DNA of 64,000 nt, taken from positions 18,168,501 through 18,232,500 of the forward strand of contig NC_058191.1 in the NCBI RefSeq assembly GCF_907165205.1, in the 5' to 3' direction. Source of the DNA: Coccinella septempunctata. Lineage: Eukaryota; Arthropoda; Insecta; Coleoptera; Coccinellidae. The position numbers and the translations under genes were made by a program. Positions 36,091-48,437 of the stretch are shown one piece after another (the first letter of the stretch is position 1; every line of letters starts with the position of its first letter). Under the pieces are notes generated by a model. That model saw only the letters and a program-made list of their open reading frames with translations, did no database searches and had not been told where the DNA came from.

Positions 36091-36529
36091 AGTCATTCGC
36101 TTGACAAGAGAAGACGTGCTACAGTGCCCCTAGTGCTATAAAAGAGAAAGCGGACGAAAAAGTCGAAGTGTCACAGTGCCGTAAAAGTGAAAGCGGAGGT
36201 GAAAGTGCCCACTAACAAAGCTACGGAATATTTGATTCCGTCTGTGAAGTTTGTGTAGGCTCTATATTTGTTATCGGAATTTTAATTCGTTAAAATTTTC
36301 AAAGTTGGTGTTCATCCTAAGTGTCCAGAGGATTTTTTTTCTCGTTGGTACTGCAGAAAACATCAGGTGAGCTTATTTTTCGCATCTTTCTTTCTGATTT
36401 TTCTCATAGCGTACGGAATTTTTGATGAGTCGTTTTGTTTTTATGCATGAGATACATTTTTTTTTTGTCTTGAAAAATTTTATTTCCAATTTCTTTGAGT
36501 AGCAAAGTAATTATTAATTAGATTTTAAA

Positions 36530-37929
36530 ATGTCTGACCATTCGGACTGCGATTCCGTAATGGAAGAAGACGCGCCGGAATTCGCTAATGTCGTGTCCGA
36601 ACACGATATTTTGAGAGAGGAGAACGCAAGTTTGAAAGCGAGGGTGAATGAGCTAGATAGATGCGTATCTAGCTTAGTTGCTGAGATTAAAAATCTCAGG
36701 GAGAGGCTCGAGTTGCAGGAGGGAAATAAGGAAAGTCCTTACTCCAAAGCACTCAAAAAGAACATTATTTTGAAAAATGTCCAAGAAGTGACCGTACCGG
36801 TTCAAAAACAGAAGATGGAGGTGGTCAAAACCCCTCAAAACAAAATTTCCCCACCCGCCAAAAGAGTGAGAAAGGATAGCTCCTCGTCCAACGAAGACTC
36901 AAACAAAAAAAGAGTCTTGGAAACCCCAGCCCAAGAGAAAACCACTCCAGTGGAGAGAAAAGAAAAAATCCCCCCAGTTACCCTGAGAGGTACGTCCGAA
37001 TGGACGTCAATTTCCAACGCGTTAATGCGAAACGGCATTAATTACAGCAGAGCGACAACTGTGAAGGACGGAATTAGGGTCGTCCCACAAACCCCACAAG
37101 ATCATCGAAGGATGACTGAATTCCTCCACAAAATCAACAGAGAGTTTTACACTCTCCAACTAGAGGAGGAAAAGAAAATTTACGCGGTAGTGAGATACCT
37201 ACCGCTGGATGCAGATATCCCGACGATATCCTTGACGACCTCAAGGATCAAGGGATCGTCGATGCTGAGGTCATAAGGATGACCTCAAATATAACAAAAA
37301 AGCCGATGCCCTTATTGCTGGTTAAAACCCAGAATAAGGGTATCTTCGAGGTGAGAAGGCTCTACAACATGAACTGTGTTGTTGAACCTGAGAGAAGGAC
37401 GACCAGGCCTGGACAATGTTATCGCTGTCAGCGATATTGACATGCCCAAAGTAAGTGCACTTTTCCATGGAGGTGCGTGAAATGCTCCGGTAATCACAGC
37501 TCCAAGGAGTGTACGCTTACCAGGGAGAACGAGGAGCGAAATGCTTCTTGTGTTCTCTGTGGAGAGCAAGGACATCCAGCCAGCTACAAGGGATGTAGCG
37601 AATGGAAATTGGTCACTAAAAAGGCCAAGAGATCGCCAAGATCAAACCAAACCAGCTCGAGGCCAACACAAAATACTCCGAAGCCAGCCCAAAACTCTTC
37701 GGAAGTGAAGAAACCCCAGGAAACTGCAATCAAAGCAGTCAAAGAGACGAAGAAACCAGAAAAAAAGACGGAAAAGGCAAAAACCGTCAAAAAAGCCGAA
37801 ACCAGAAAAGGAATTTCTGGAATCACTGAGGAACTGGATAAGTTCACGAAAAACCTCCTCAGCACGATGATGCAGAATCTGGAGAAAGAGATTGAGAAGA
37901 AGATGCAGCAAATTATTAAGAATATTTAA
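36530..37929 (+). pseudogene. Jockey-clade ORF1 (gag-like nucleic-acid-binding protein), frameshifted
   Basis: ATG at 36,530. The first 248 codons contain an acidic start and a coiled-coil-like stretch (LREENASLKARVNELDR). A basic, proline- and lysine-rich region follows, then the start of the conserved domain before the knuckles (SNALMRNGINYSRATTV). A one-base change near 37,220 shifts the frame. The continuation has three C2HC knuckles at 37,414-37,458, 37,471-37,515 and 37,546-37,598. The first is broken by TGA at 37,438, where the family has glycine. A lysine-rich tail ends at TAA 37,927-37,929. In the family this protein binds element RNA and forms the particle. The stop overlaps the ORF2 start as TAATG. 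Confidence 0.8.
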
Positions 37930-40591
37930 TGGCTGATACGACGATAAAGAACAATCTCATAATCGTCTCTTGGAACGTCGAAGGATTGAGAGCCCGCAGA
38001 CCAGAATTCGAAGAACTGATTGAAGAGAAGAGACCGGATGTCATAGCTCTCCAAGAAACAAGACTTAACCCCAACGTTCGGATAGCATTTCCCATATACG
38101 ATATCTACAGAAATGATAGACCTAACAGCACAGGTGGCGTTGCTATACTGGCTAGAAGGAATATGGATCACCATTTCGACCAAATATTCAATGGTCAAGA
38201 AGTAGAAGCAATATCGATTATTGTGAATACCAATCGAGGACAAGTGAAGATTATTTCGACTTATAAATCACCGGATAAGGACATGCTGGATCTAAAAATG
38301 CTACTAGAAGGAAGACACCCGAAAATCATAATTGGTGATCTTAACTGCAAATCGCAGGAATGGAACAGTAGGGTGGAAAATAGCAACGGGAGAAGACTGA
38401 AGATTTATGCTGAAAAACTTAATGCAGTTGTGATAGGACCTGATATACCGAACTGCATATCAAGAGTAAATGGACTACCCGATGTACTGGACATTGTCGT
38501 AATGAAAGACATCACTGAAGAAATCCGATAGAATTCATAGTGGGACATGGCCCAAGAAACGAAGAAGAGACACAAACCAAGGATCGCACAGACTGGGAGA
38601 AATATAAGAATTTACTTCAGGAGAAAATCACGGAAATTCCCCAAATAAACACCCGGGATAAATTAGATGAAGCAGTTGAAAAATTGGAAAATCAAATAAA
38701 AGAAGCCTATGAAGAAAGCACCAAGAGAATAAGGAAACCAATTCCGAAACATTCACATGGAGATACGCCAAGGGATATAAAGGAACTTATAAAAAAGAAC
38801 AGAAGACTCAGGAAAATCTACAGAACAACAAAAAGAGAAGAAGACAAGAAGAAACTGAATAAGCATAGTCAGATATTGAAAAATGCTTTAACAGAACTGC
38901 GTAATAACAGATGGCACCAGAGATTAAGGGAACTGAATACAATAGATCACTCGGCTTGGAAAATGCAAAAACGCTTACGACGAGAACAGACAGTTAAACC
39001 TCCACTGCATGGAGCAAACGGAATGGTATATACGAGACTTGAAAAAGCCGAAGCATTTGCCGACTCAATTGAGAGAGAAGCCAGAATATATTACAGAAAT
39101 GATGATGACAATGAAGATCTAGAAGAAGAAGTGGAGGCAAACGAAGAACTGATGATGGAACCACCGGAAACCGAAATCATTCCAAAACCGGCTTCACCAA
39201 CAGAAATCAAAGAGATAATAATGAAACTAAAAAACCGGAAAGCACCGGGAGAAGATAGGATAACGAATTATATGTTGAAGAAATTGCCTAGAAAAGGAAT
39301 AGCAGCCTTGACGAATATAACAAACGGAGTGATGAGGACCGAATACTACCCAAAGAGATGGAAAACTGCAGAAATGATAGTTTTCAACAAGCCTGGAAAG
39401 GAACGGAAATTTCCTCAAAATTATAGACCAATCAGCCTACTATCAGCACTAGGAAAAGTCATCGAGAGGGTTATCGCCAAAAGGCTGAATGAGGAAACAG
39501 AAATGTTGAAGATAATTCCACCCGAACAATTTGGATTTCGACGAGAACACTCGACTGAACTCCAATTACTACGGCTCATAGAATACGTCACCGAAGGAAT
39601 GCAGACCAAACAGGCCACAGGATTAGTTCTGATGGATATCGAGAGAGCTTTTGATAGAGTATGGCACGAAGGCCTAATCTACAAGATGAAAAAAGCAGGA
39701 TATTCGACCAAGCTATGCAAGATTATGAGGAACTATCTGAGGAATAGGAACTTTTATGTGAAGATAGATGGAGCAACCTCTCAAACCAGACAATTGGAAG
39801 CGGGAGTACCTCAAAGATCGGTACTTGGACCTCTGCTTTACGTAATATACGTTTATGATATCCCGAAGAATGCTAGAAATATGCTCACCTTGTACGCAGA
39901 TGACACAGGAATAGCGTTCAGACATCGACGCCCAGAGATCATACACCGGAGACTGCTGGAAGCCATAGATGAATTACTCAAATGGTGCATCAAATGGAAA
40001 ATCCAAATCAATGGAAGAAAGACTAAAGCAATATTACTGCAAAAGAGAAGATTGAGGATGGAAGAAAACCTTGAAGTTGATGGAGAAGAGGTTGAATGGA
40101 AAAATGAAGCAAGATACCTAGGAGTGACGCTTGACAGAGGACTTACATGGAAAAACCACATCAAATGTGCTGTTGATAAAACAAAAGCCGCAATGAGTAA
40201 ACTTTATCCACTCATAGGCAGAAGAAGTCATATGAATAAGAACATCAAGTTGACGATGATTAAAACTATTGCGCTACCACAACTCACATATGGATCGGCG
40301 GCATGGGGCTTCGCAGCCAAGACCCACATCAAGAGAATAGAGGCCACTGAGAATAAACTCCTTAGAATGGCGATTGACGTACCCTAGTTTGTTAGGAACA
40401 AACAAATCTACAAGGAATTGGAATGGGAACCAGTTACAGAATTTATGAAGAGAAAGGCGGAAAGGATATTCGACAAAGCCAAACAACATCCAAATGAGGA
40501 ACTACGAAGATTAGTCGACTACGATCCAACGGAAGGAGCTAGTAGGTCAAGAACCTACCACCGAAGACCGAGAGATCAGTTAAGGATTTAA
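37929..40591 (+). pseudogene. Jockey-clade ORF2 (AP-like endonuclease and reverse transcriptase), broken
   Basis: ATG at 37,929 inside TAATG. The endonuclease starts NNLIIVSWNVEGLRARR with ALQETRL and IGDLNCKSQEW, giving the N, E and D/N catalytic residues. Near 38,530 a deletion of about 40 bp removes the block with the last catalytic histidine (present as TSNHKP in the copy at 42,698-43,297) and shifts the frame. The RT continues from 38,540: NRKAPGEDRITNYML, NYRPISLLSALGK, and YADD at about 39,890-39,903. The usual PQGS is PQRS. A TAG at 40,385 interrupts the last 67 codons, which end at 40,591. In the family it nicks DNA and copies the RNA. This copy cannot make a whole enzyme. Confidence 0.85.
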
Positions 40592-40859
40592 ATGTAACCA
40601 AAGAAGAGCGAGCTTAACCTATAAAAGCTATAGGAAGCATACAACTATCAACACGACTATGATCGTGTGAGAGTCCAGAAACCATAAGAGTCAACTGGTT
40701 AATAGGCAAAATGCCCGGAACCTATGAAGAAGCAGTTAAGGGTTTTTAGTGGGTCTCGAGCTCAGAGAGTGAGAATCCCCACATTGTTCCCCCTCAGGAG
40801 AGGGTGTGTTCGTCTGTTTGCAGATTTTCCCCCTGCTACACAAAAAAAAAAAAGGTTAA

Positions 40860-43325
40860 TTTCTTCTTGCACATTGTCGTGTTAGGGTTTTCTTGTTCGG
40901 ACATTTCGGACATCTCTTCTTAGTATAGTTTTAATGAGTTTCCGTACTCATTTTAATCTCTTCTCAGTTGATCTCGCGGTCTCCTTTTGTAAATTCTCAT
41001 TCTTCCTCTGTCTCCCTCCGGATCGTAGACCACTAGTCTCCTGAGTTCTTCGCTTGGATATTCCTTTGCTGTTTCGAATAACTTTTCAGCTTTCCTCTTC
41101 ATAAATTTGTCGATGGTTTCCCACTTCAAATCTCGATATATCTTTTTGTTCCTAACAAACCAGGGCGCATCTATGGCACATCGTAGTAGCTTGTTTTCTG
41201 TTGCCTGAATTTTTTGTATATGGCTTTTTGCTGCGAATCCCCAAGCACCTGATCCATAAGTCAGTTGCGGTCTAGCAACGGCTTTGATTATTTTCTATTT
41301 TATCTCATTTGACATGTGGCTCCTTCTACCTATCAGCGGGTATAGTATATTCGTCGCTGCCTTGGTTTTGTCAACGGCTTGTTTCATATGGCTTCTCCAA
41401 GTTAGACCTTTGTCTAGGGTGATACCTAAATATTTCGCTTCGTTTTTTCACTCGATTTCTTCTCCATCTACCTCTAGATTTGTTGTAGTTCTGTTTCCTT
41501 TTCTGCAGTAATATCGCTTGGCTCTTTTGTCCGTTGAGCTTTATTTTCCATTTAATACACCAGTCATTTATTTCATCTATAGCTTCGTGTTATTTTCCTT
41601 CTATGATTTCTGGCTTGCGATGTCGCATTGCGATTCCGGTGTCGTCGGCATATAGTGCCAGCATAGTCCTTGGAGATTTTGGTATATCGAGAATATATAT
41701 GTTATACAGTAACGGCCCAAGTACTGACACTTGGGGCACCCCTGCTTCCATATATCTGGTTGTGGAATTTTCTCCTTCCACTTTCATGTAGAATCTTCTG
41801 TTCCTCAAATAATTCCTATTCAACTTGCACAGTATGATTGAATATCCAGCATATCTCATTCTGTAAATCAATCCTTCATGCCATACTCTGTCGAATGCTC
41901 TGGCGACATCTAGTAGAGCAAAACCTGTGGCTTGTTTATTTTGGAATCCTTCTGTTATGTATTCTGCGAGTCCCAGTAATTGCTGTCCTGCTGAGTGATC
42001 GCTTCTGAATCCGAATTGCTCTGCTGGAATGAGATTCAGACTTTCAGTTTCTTCTGTAAGCCTCCTGGCGATTACTCTTTCTACTACTTTTCCTAGGGCG
42101 GGCAATAAACTTATCGGCCTGTAGTTTTAGGGGAATTTTTTATCTTTGCCTGGTTTGTTGAACACTATGACTTCTGCAGTTTTCCACTTTTCCATATAGT
42201 GTTCAGTCCTCATTATACCGTTTGCAATATTTGTGAGAGCAGCTATACCTTTTCTAGGTAATTTCTTCCACATAGCATTCGTTATTTTATCACTTCCGGG
42301 AGCTTTTCTATTTTTCAAGCTTCTGATTATCTTCTTTATTTCAAATGAAGAGGCTTGTTTTTCTATTTTGTTTATGGTGGTTCGTCCATTTCTGCTTCGT
42401 TGTTCTCAACTAGTTCTTTCAGATCATCGTTATCGTTATCAGGTCTGTAATTTATTCTCGATTCTCTTTCGATCGAGTCCGCCTGTGCTTTAGCTTTATC
42501 GATATTCAAATATGCCATTCCACTTTCTCCGTGGAGAGGTGGTATTTTAGTCTTTTCTCTTCTGAGACATTTTTGCATTTTCCATGCAGACTGATCGATA
42601 GTATTTAGTTCTTGAACTCTTTTGTTCCACATATTTGTTCTCATGTCCTTCATGGCACTTTTGAGAACATGGCTGTGTCGATTTAGATTTCTCTTATTTA
42701 TATCTGTTTTGTCGAGCCTGTATTTCTTCTTAGTCTTCGATTTTCCCTGATGAGATCTTTGATTTCTCTGGGTGTATTACCGTGTGGATGTATCGGTGCT
42801 GGTCTCGTTATTTTCTTTGTGCTCTTTTTGTAGGCATCTAGTATATTCTTTTCTAGTTTATCAACTGCACTTTCAAGGTCTTCCGATGTGTTGATTGTTG
42901 ATATTTCTGTTACCTCCGATTGTATCAGATGGCTATATTTAGTCCAATCGGTGTATTCTCTTGTTTGCATTAGTTCTCTTCTTGGCCCTTCTCCTATTGT
43001 TAATTCGATGGGTTTATGGTTAGAGGTTCCGTCCCACAAGGTCTCTATCGAGAATTCTCTAGTGATATTCTTCATAATTGCGATATCAATTATATCTGGT
43101 AATCCATTTCCGAATGCTAGGTACGTTGGTTCTTCAGGTCCAATAACGGTAGCTTCATGTTTTTCAGCGAGATCTTTCAGTTTTTTGCCATTTCTGTTTT
43201 CCATCCTGCTGTTCCATTCTGGAGATTTGCAATTAAAATATCCGATGCAGATTTTCGGGTTTGTTCCATCTAGTAAGTTGTTGATCTCTTCTTCCAATAT
43301 GTTATTTGGGGGTCTTTTATATGCC
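40860..43325 (-). pseudogene. Second Jockey-clade LINE, 5'-truncated, tail to tail with the first
   Basis: Minus-strand pieces: the endonuclease C-terminal half and linker (42,698-43,297; NPKICIGYFNCKSPEWNSR, DGTSNHKPIEL), a linker (42,372-42,653), the RT start (42,127-42,318; NRKAPGSDKITNAMWKK) and the RT core (41,590-42,105; NYRPISLL, ARAFDRVWHEG, LYADDTGIAM). PQGS reads PQVS. Stops or frame changes lie between all pieces. It seems about 70% identical in protein to the plus copy, so it is a different subfamily. Its C-terminal end runs to about 40,980 on the plus coordinates. It lacks its own poly(A) and joins the tail of the other element. Confidence 0.8.
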
Positions 43326-44705
43326 GACGTTTTTCGATCAGAAAACTATCGGCTCTGTCTAAGTATGAATCCCAATGTCGCATTACAGGACGAAGTGACA
43401 TGGTCGATATTTGAATCGAATTTAACTTTAGAATCCAATACAACTCCTCGATCTTTTACGTGAGTTGAACGAAAGAGCACTGTGTCCTGCATTGCATAGG
43501 GATAGTGGATTGTATTTTTATTTCTTGTGAACGAAACTACATGACATTTACTCAGGTTCAAGATGAGACCGCTTTTCTTACAAAATTTCTCATATTTCTT
43601 TCTGAAGGGTTACACAATCATTAATTTCTTTGATTCTAAAATAAATTTTGAGATCATCAGCAAATACGAGTATCTTGCAGATATTGAATTTTTTTTAATA
43701 TTGTTTATATATATAATAAATAATAGTGGTCCTAGATGGGATCCCTGAGGTACCCCTGAAGTCGCTGTGAAATATCGAGATCTGAAACCCTCCACTGAAA
43801 CATATTGAGATCTATTATTTAAGTAGGATCCCAACGTCCTTTAACCTGGTGATCAACAGTGGAATATTTATTTTATCAAAGGCTTTGCTGAAATCAGTGT
43901 AAACAGCGTCGACTTTATCTAAGTTTCCAAGAAGGTATTCAGTGAAAAAATAAGTAAATTAGTCTCAATTGACCGTCCTTTGATATATCCATGTTGTTTG
44001 GGAATAATTTGAGTTTGCACTAGATGAAGGAGGTGAGGATACACAATTGATTCGAATAGTTTAGCAAATATACAAAGCTTACTGATAGGCCTGTAGTTGC
44101 CTACGAGGTTCTTTTGACCAGATTCGAAAATAGGCACAATAGTTGCCTCCTTCCATCTTTTCGGAAACACTCCTGTTCTTAATGATTTGTTGTATATGAT
44201 TGTTAGGGGATAGAAAGTGCTTCGCTACAGTTACGAAGGAAACAACTTGTTATCAATTCAGGTCCTGCACCCTTGTTCACATTCAACGAATTCAGACCGA
44301 TCTCCACTTCTCTAACATCCAGTTCATCTCTACTAAGAACGTAGTTATTAATTTCGTCAGGGGTATCACCTGATCTAGTATGGAAATATGGTTGGGTTCA
44401 CACACACGCACTTTCTAAATATTCAGCGAAGAGTTCACCGGAAACCTTGCTTTTCACAGAAACAAACTTAAAAAATTTACCAGGATCAACCTTAATGTCA
44501 TATTCAACCGAATTCACATATTTCCTAAAATCCATTTTAATGTTTTTTTTGCATAAAGAGCGTAATGTTTTGTACTCAACTTCATCCAATTTATTCTTAT
44601 AAATCTTCCACCTTTTGTGAATCTTATTTTCACGTTTACTCAGTTTAATTGATTGAAAAGAGAAATAGGAAGGGAACTTCTTCAGAAGAGAAATGACGGA
44701 CATAT
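43326..44705 (-). pseudogene. CR1-like/Jockey-superfamily LINE, linker and RT part
   Basis: Minus-strand pieces in order: a linker (44,398-44,703; KRENKIHKRWKIYKNKLDE), the RT fingers (43,919-44,170; GNYRPISKLCIFAKLFE and GYIKGRSIETN), the palm (43,610-43,834; SGVPQGSHLGPLLFIIYINN) and the thumb (43,346-43,561). The catalytic aspartates are not readable in frame after the palm. It is most likely the continuation of the endonuclease part at 46,493-47,300, split by the RTE insertion between. It is cut off at 43,326 by the Jockey copy. Confidence 0.7.
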
Positions 44706-46492
44706 ACTAGTGCGACGGAAGGTAGAGCGAAAGGAACAGCACTTACACACCATATATTAGACAAAACATCGAGGGGACCACGGAAGAGGTGAACAAGGCC
44801 ATCAAATCTTTAAAAAACAGAAAGACCCCGGGCCCGGACGGAATACAGAACGAACTGTTGAAATGTGGTATGGAAATACTCACAATGGAACTGAAGAAAC
44901 TTATCCAGAAGATATTACATCAATGCAGAATACCACAACAATGGAAAACCAGCATAATTGTACCGATGTTCAAGAAGGAGACAAGCGCGAACCAAATAAT
45001 TACAAGGGTATAAACCTGCTCGCTACTACTATGAAACTCGTCACAAAAATAATAACGAACAGGATTAATTCGAGCACTTCACTGTCAGATGAGCAACAGG
45101 GGTTTAGATCTGGAAGGTCTTGCGTTGAAGCTATATTTGTGTTTCGAGAAGTGGTGGAAAAATCTATAGCATATTACAAGCCAGCTTATATGTGTTTCAT
45201 AGACTTAACAAAAGCCTCTGATCGCATAAGACTGGAGGATATAGTACACCTCTTATATAACAGAAACATACATCCAAATATCATCGAAACAATAGGGGAC
45301 ATATATCGAAACAATACAGGGAAACCGCGAATCAACGGCCAACTAACAAAAAGAAATCCCAATAAGTAGTGGCATCAGACAAGGAGACTCCTCGAGCCCA
45401 TTACTATTTAACATCATAATGGATGAAATTATCAAAAGAGTGCGCAGGGGAATAGGCTACAGAATGGGTAACAGGGAAATTCAAATTCTCTGCTACGAAG
45501 ATGATGCAGTGATTATGGCCGAAAGTGAAGATGACCTTCAGAGACTCCTGCATGTTTTCAATACCACGGCAAAAAAAATCATGCTGATCTCGGTCGAGAT
45601 AACCAAGTGTATGTCTAGGGAACCTTTAAGAGGCAAACTGGAGGTAGATGGTAAGGTTATCAAGCATGAGTCATCATTTGGATACCTGAGTGTGAGTTTA
45701 ACAAACTATGGGAACGTGGAAGAGGAAGTAAAGCTGCATTCACAATTAATTCGCGGGCCGAAGTGCACTTCGGCACGAAATTTACCATTCGCAATAATCT
45801 TGGAACCAAATACTCAAATGAATAAAAAATGTAACTGATCAAAACATAAGCATCATCATCATCTATAGCCGGCACGAAATTCCTTGCCGAAGTGATAGTT
45901 TGCAACTTGCAAGAAATTTTGTCTTGAATTTCATTGTGAATGGTAACGGAGAACGCCATCTGCTAAGCTTTCGTGGCGAAGTGCACTTCGGCCCGTGAAT
46001 TGATTGTGAATGTAGCTTAAGGCAGCAAGTCGCTAGGGCCAATAAAGTGGCAGGATGTTTGAACAACACGATCTGGAAGAACAGAAATCTCCGAATGGAA
46101 ACAAAGACCCCTATTTACAAGACGACCATCAGGCCAATCATGATATACACCGCGGAGACGAGACCAGATACATTCAAAACTAGACGACTCTTGGAGACTA
46201 CAGAAATGCGAGTTCTAAGACGGATAACAGGCAAAACAATGAGAGATAGAGAACGGAGTGAAAACATCAGAAGAGAATGTAAGACGAAAAATATTAACGA
46301 GTCGGTGAAAGGAAGGAAAATGGAATGGAACCGGCACATTGGACGAATGACAGAGGACAGATTGGTGAGAATTGCAAGAGATATGTCACCAAGTGGGAGG
46401 CGAAGTGTTGGCCGTCCTAGAAAGAGATGGAGTGATGACATCGACCTGAGATGAGGTGAATTCATTCGATGAATGAACAGGCCTTAGGCCTA
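44706..46492 (+). pseudogene. RTE-clade LINE fragment, RT and C-terminal domain, left copy
   Basis: Starts inside the RT fingers (KSLKNRKTPGPDGIQNELLK, 44,807 on). A frame change near 44,990 leads to NYKGINLLATTMKLVTKI and QQGFRSGRSCVEAIF. Another before 45,370 leads to SGIRQGDSSSPLLFNIIMDE, then CYEDDAVIMAE at 45,490-45,522, where the usual YADD is YEDD. A Harbinger-type MITE interrupts at 45,732-46,017. The C-terminal RTE block resumes with TEMRVLRRITGKTMRDRER and ends RPRKRWSDDIDLR. The 3' end is ATTAGAAGAAGAA at 46,492. It lies inside a minus-strand CR1-like LINE. An inverted copy is at 62,111-63,188. Confidence 0.8.
45732..46017. mobile_element. 286-bp Harbinger-type MITE with TAA duplication
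   Basis: 42-bp terminal inverted repeats with about three mismatches (AGCTGCATTCACAATTAATT... and its inverse ending at 46,017), flanked by TAA at 45,729-45,731 and 46,018-46,020. The second copy of the host LINE (about 62,598) has the uninterrupted site with a single TAA, which fixes both boundaries. A 3-bp TWA duplication is the mark of the PIF/Harbinger superfamily. No gene inside. Confidence 0.92.
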
Positions 46493-47300
46493 ATCTAGAA
46501 ATTAGAAGAAGAAAAAGTAAAAGACATCAGAATCCACATCACTGCAATCTAAACATTCAAGCCATGGTATTCCAACTAATGTTCTATTTATAAAGTCATA
46601 ATCAGCAATGGAATGGAATGGAATGGAATCAGCATTTTTGAAACTGAAAAAATAATCATGACTATTTTTTAAGAATAGTTCGAACTCTAGCAAAAATTCG
46701 AGCAAAGGATGATGTTTATCCTCCGGGACAGCGAGAGAATCGCATTTCTGAACGTTGTTTATTGAAAAACTATTGCAAAAAAATAAATCTAGGGTTTTTC
46801 CGCTACTATTTTTAATGGTATTGAACTGCATTCACTCTAAAAAAGATGAAGAGCCTATAAGTTCTTCGCTCCTGCTATCAACATTAATGGCTTTATAATC
46901 TCCGTTTGTACCCTCTTCCCACACCAAATTAGGTGAATTAAAGTCTGCCACAATTCGTACAATGTGGTCTGTTACAAAAGTTAGTTACAGCACTAGAATC
47001 TGTCGGAGGAATATATACACAACAGAGCAAATGTTCATATGATTGATTGAAATTTTCACCCATACATCCTAGACGTCACTTTTGAGTTCTAGTACTCGAA
47101 AAGGCTTTAACTTGTTCTTGACTGCGATGAACACACCACCTCCGTCTCTCCTAGCACTTGATGTAGTAGATCGATCTCTTCGGAAAATTGAATACAATGC
47201 TGGATCAACAACTTCACTATCGAATACACGGTCGTTTAACCAGGACTCGCTGACGAACACCAAGTCATGACCAAGTCTTTTAGTTTAGTTCTGAGACAAC
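46493..47300 (-). pseudogene. CR1-like LINE endonuclease part, left copy
   Basis: Pieces 47,069-47,263 (VFVSESWLNDRVFDSEVVD, the catalytic Glu region) and 46,502-46,831 (SGKTLDLFFCNSF, EDKHHPLLEF, the region where SDH is expected). Several stops lie between them. A short ADFNSPNLVWEEG block stands for the catalytic Asp/Asn. The frame is destroyed by the RTE insertion at 46,492. Confidence 0.7.
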
Positions 47301-47592
47301 GCACATTCTGGTAAAAACAACTAAAAGACGTGATCAGCACGTTGCCGTTTTGAGTCCAAACATATTTGTATCCTTTCGTTCTCGCCAGAGCCCGGGCCTC
47401 TTTGAAAATAATTTTACTAGTAAGTAGGTATCAAATACTCGTTTATGTAAAATCTATCAGATATTCCCTCTACAGCCAAGCCACTGCGGATTGACTTAAA
47501 GGAGAGACGCTTCCTGCGAAAAGAGGCAAGGAAATCGTCAGGAATTGTCTTTGAAATAAATAAATCTGACTATTATATTCTTGTGTTCATCT
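47301..47592. other. Between endonuclease and ORF1 of the CR1-like LINE
   Basis: Internal LINE sequence with no intact frame. Mirrored at about 61,019-61,310. Confidence 0.5.
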
Positions 47593-48262
47593 TTAATGTA
47601 CTCTTGTAACGTAATCTATTGAACTCCGCTCTATTTGAATGTCCATATAAGAACCAATAGAGGACACAACTTCAATCAGATTTTCACCAGATCTATCTGG
47701 CACATTTTGTATTTCCACGTTGTTTTGTCGGCTATGTCTCTCCAAGTTTTCGATCTTATTGTTAAGAAGGGATACTTCCCCAGCTAGCTTATTATTCTCC
47801 ATCTCTAATCTCGAAACGGCAGCTATGATCTCGTTGAATTTGAGGAGTTTAACCTCGAAATCGGTGGTCTTATCACAACAAAAATTGACTGAGTCCTTCA
47901 AACCCTTTACCTCCTGGGTAAGGTGATCGATAAGGCTGCTGAATTCTCCCTGAACGGACCCACCAATGTTCCTCCTGGTCTCATCCGCCGCCCTGCTTGC
48001 TGCCGAAAAATCAAACGAACGACGAGGTGTCTCCGTGATTACACCGGATGAGTCACCTCGGGGATGGATCCACCTCTGCTTGACGAACACCGCCAACCAG
48101 CACCAGGTAGTTCAGTGATAACGGCCAGCTGACCCTTTGTATCTTTTTAATTTCACTGCATGTTCCGTTGGCATGATAAGAAACCCCGCAAAAACCAGTA
48201 CACTTAATGGCTGGATTTCGATTTGTTATTAATTGTTCACAGTTTTTACAAGAAGCATTTGG
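47593..48262 (-). pseudogene. CR1-like LINE ORF1 with N-terminal zinc finger and coiled coil, left copy
   Basis: A zinc-finger-like segment at 48,250-48,157 has CKNCEQ and CTGFCGVSYHANGTC, resembling the PHD-type finger of CR1-clade ORF1. A frame change near 48,100 follows, then 167 codons (47,593-48,096). These include KVKLLKFNEIIAAVSRLE and NNKLAGEVSLLNNKIENLE, a clear coiled coil, and QNNVEIQNVPDRSGENLIE, which begins the RNA-binding domain of such proteins. The C-terminal part is lost at the stop, 47,593. Presumed role in the family: RNA-binding chaperone of the retrotransposon particle. No ATG remains at the finger. Confidence 0.7.
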
Positions 48263-48437
48263 TTCTTATGAAGAATCACGAGACACCAAGAAGAGAGAAA
48301 AATTGCACAATTTTCAGGTATAGATATAAACTAATTAATTTGGAAATTAAGTACGTCAATTGGCACTTCTGACAAGAATCTGCGGAGTGATCGTCAATAC
48401 GTCTTCACGTCCGCACAGATATAATATATATATATAT
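48263..48437. other. 5' part of CR1-like LINE
   Basis: No gene; leader sequence mirrored at 60,190-60,360. Confidence 0.5.

Larger units (their letters stand above)
36090..40853 (+). mobile_element. Nearly full-length Jockey-clade LINE
   Basis: About 4.76 kb: a 5' leader (36,090-36,529), ORF1, ORF2, a 3' region and a poly(A) run at 40,842-40,853. ORF1 with three zinc knuckles and ORF2 with endonuclease and RT, without RNase H, fit the Jockey clade. Both frames are damaged, so the copy is dead. Confidence 0.8.
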
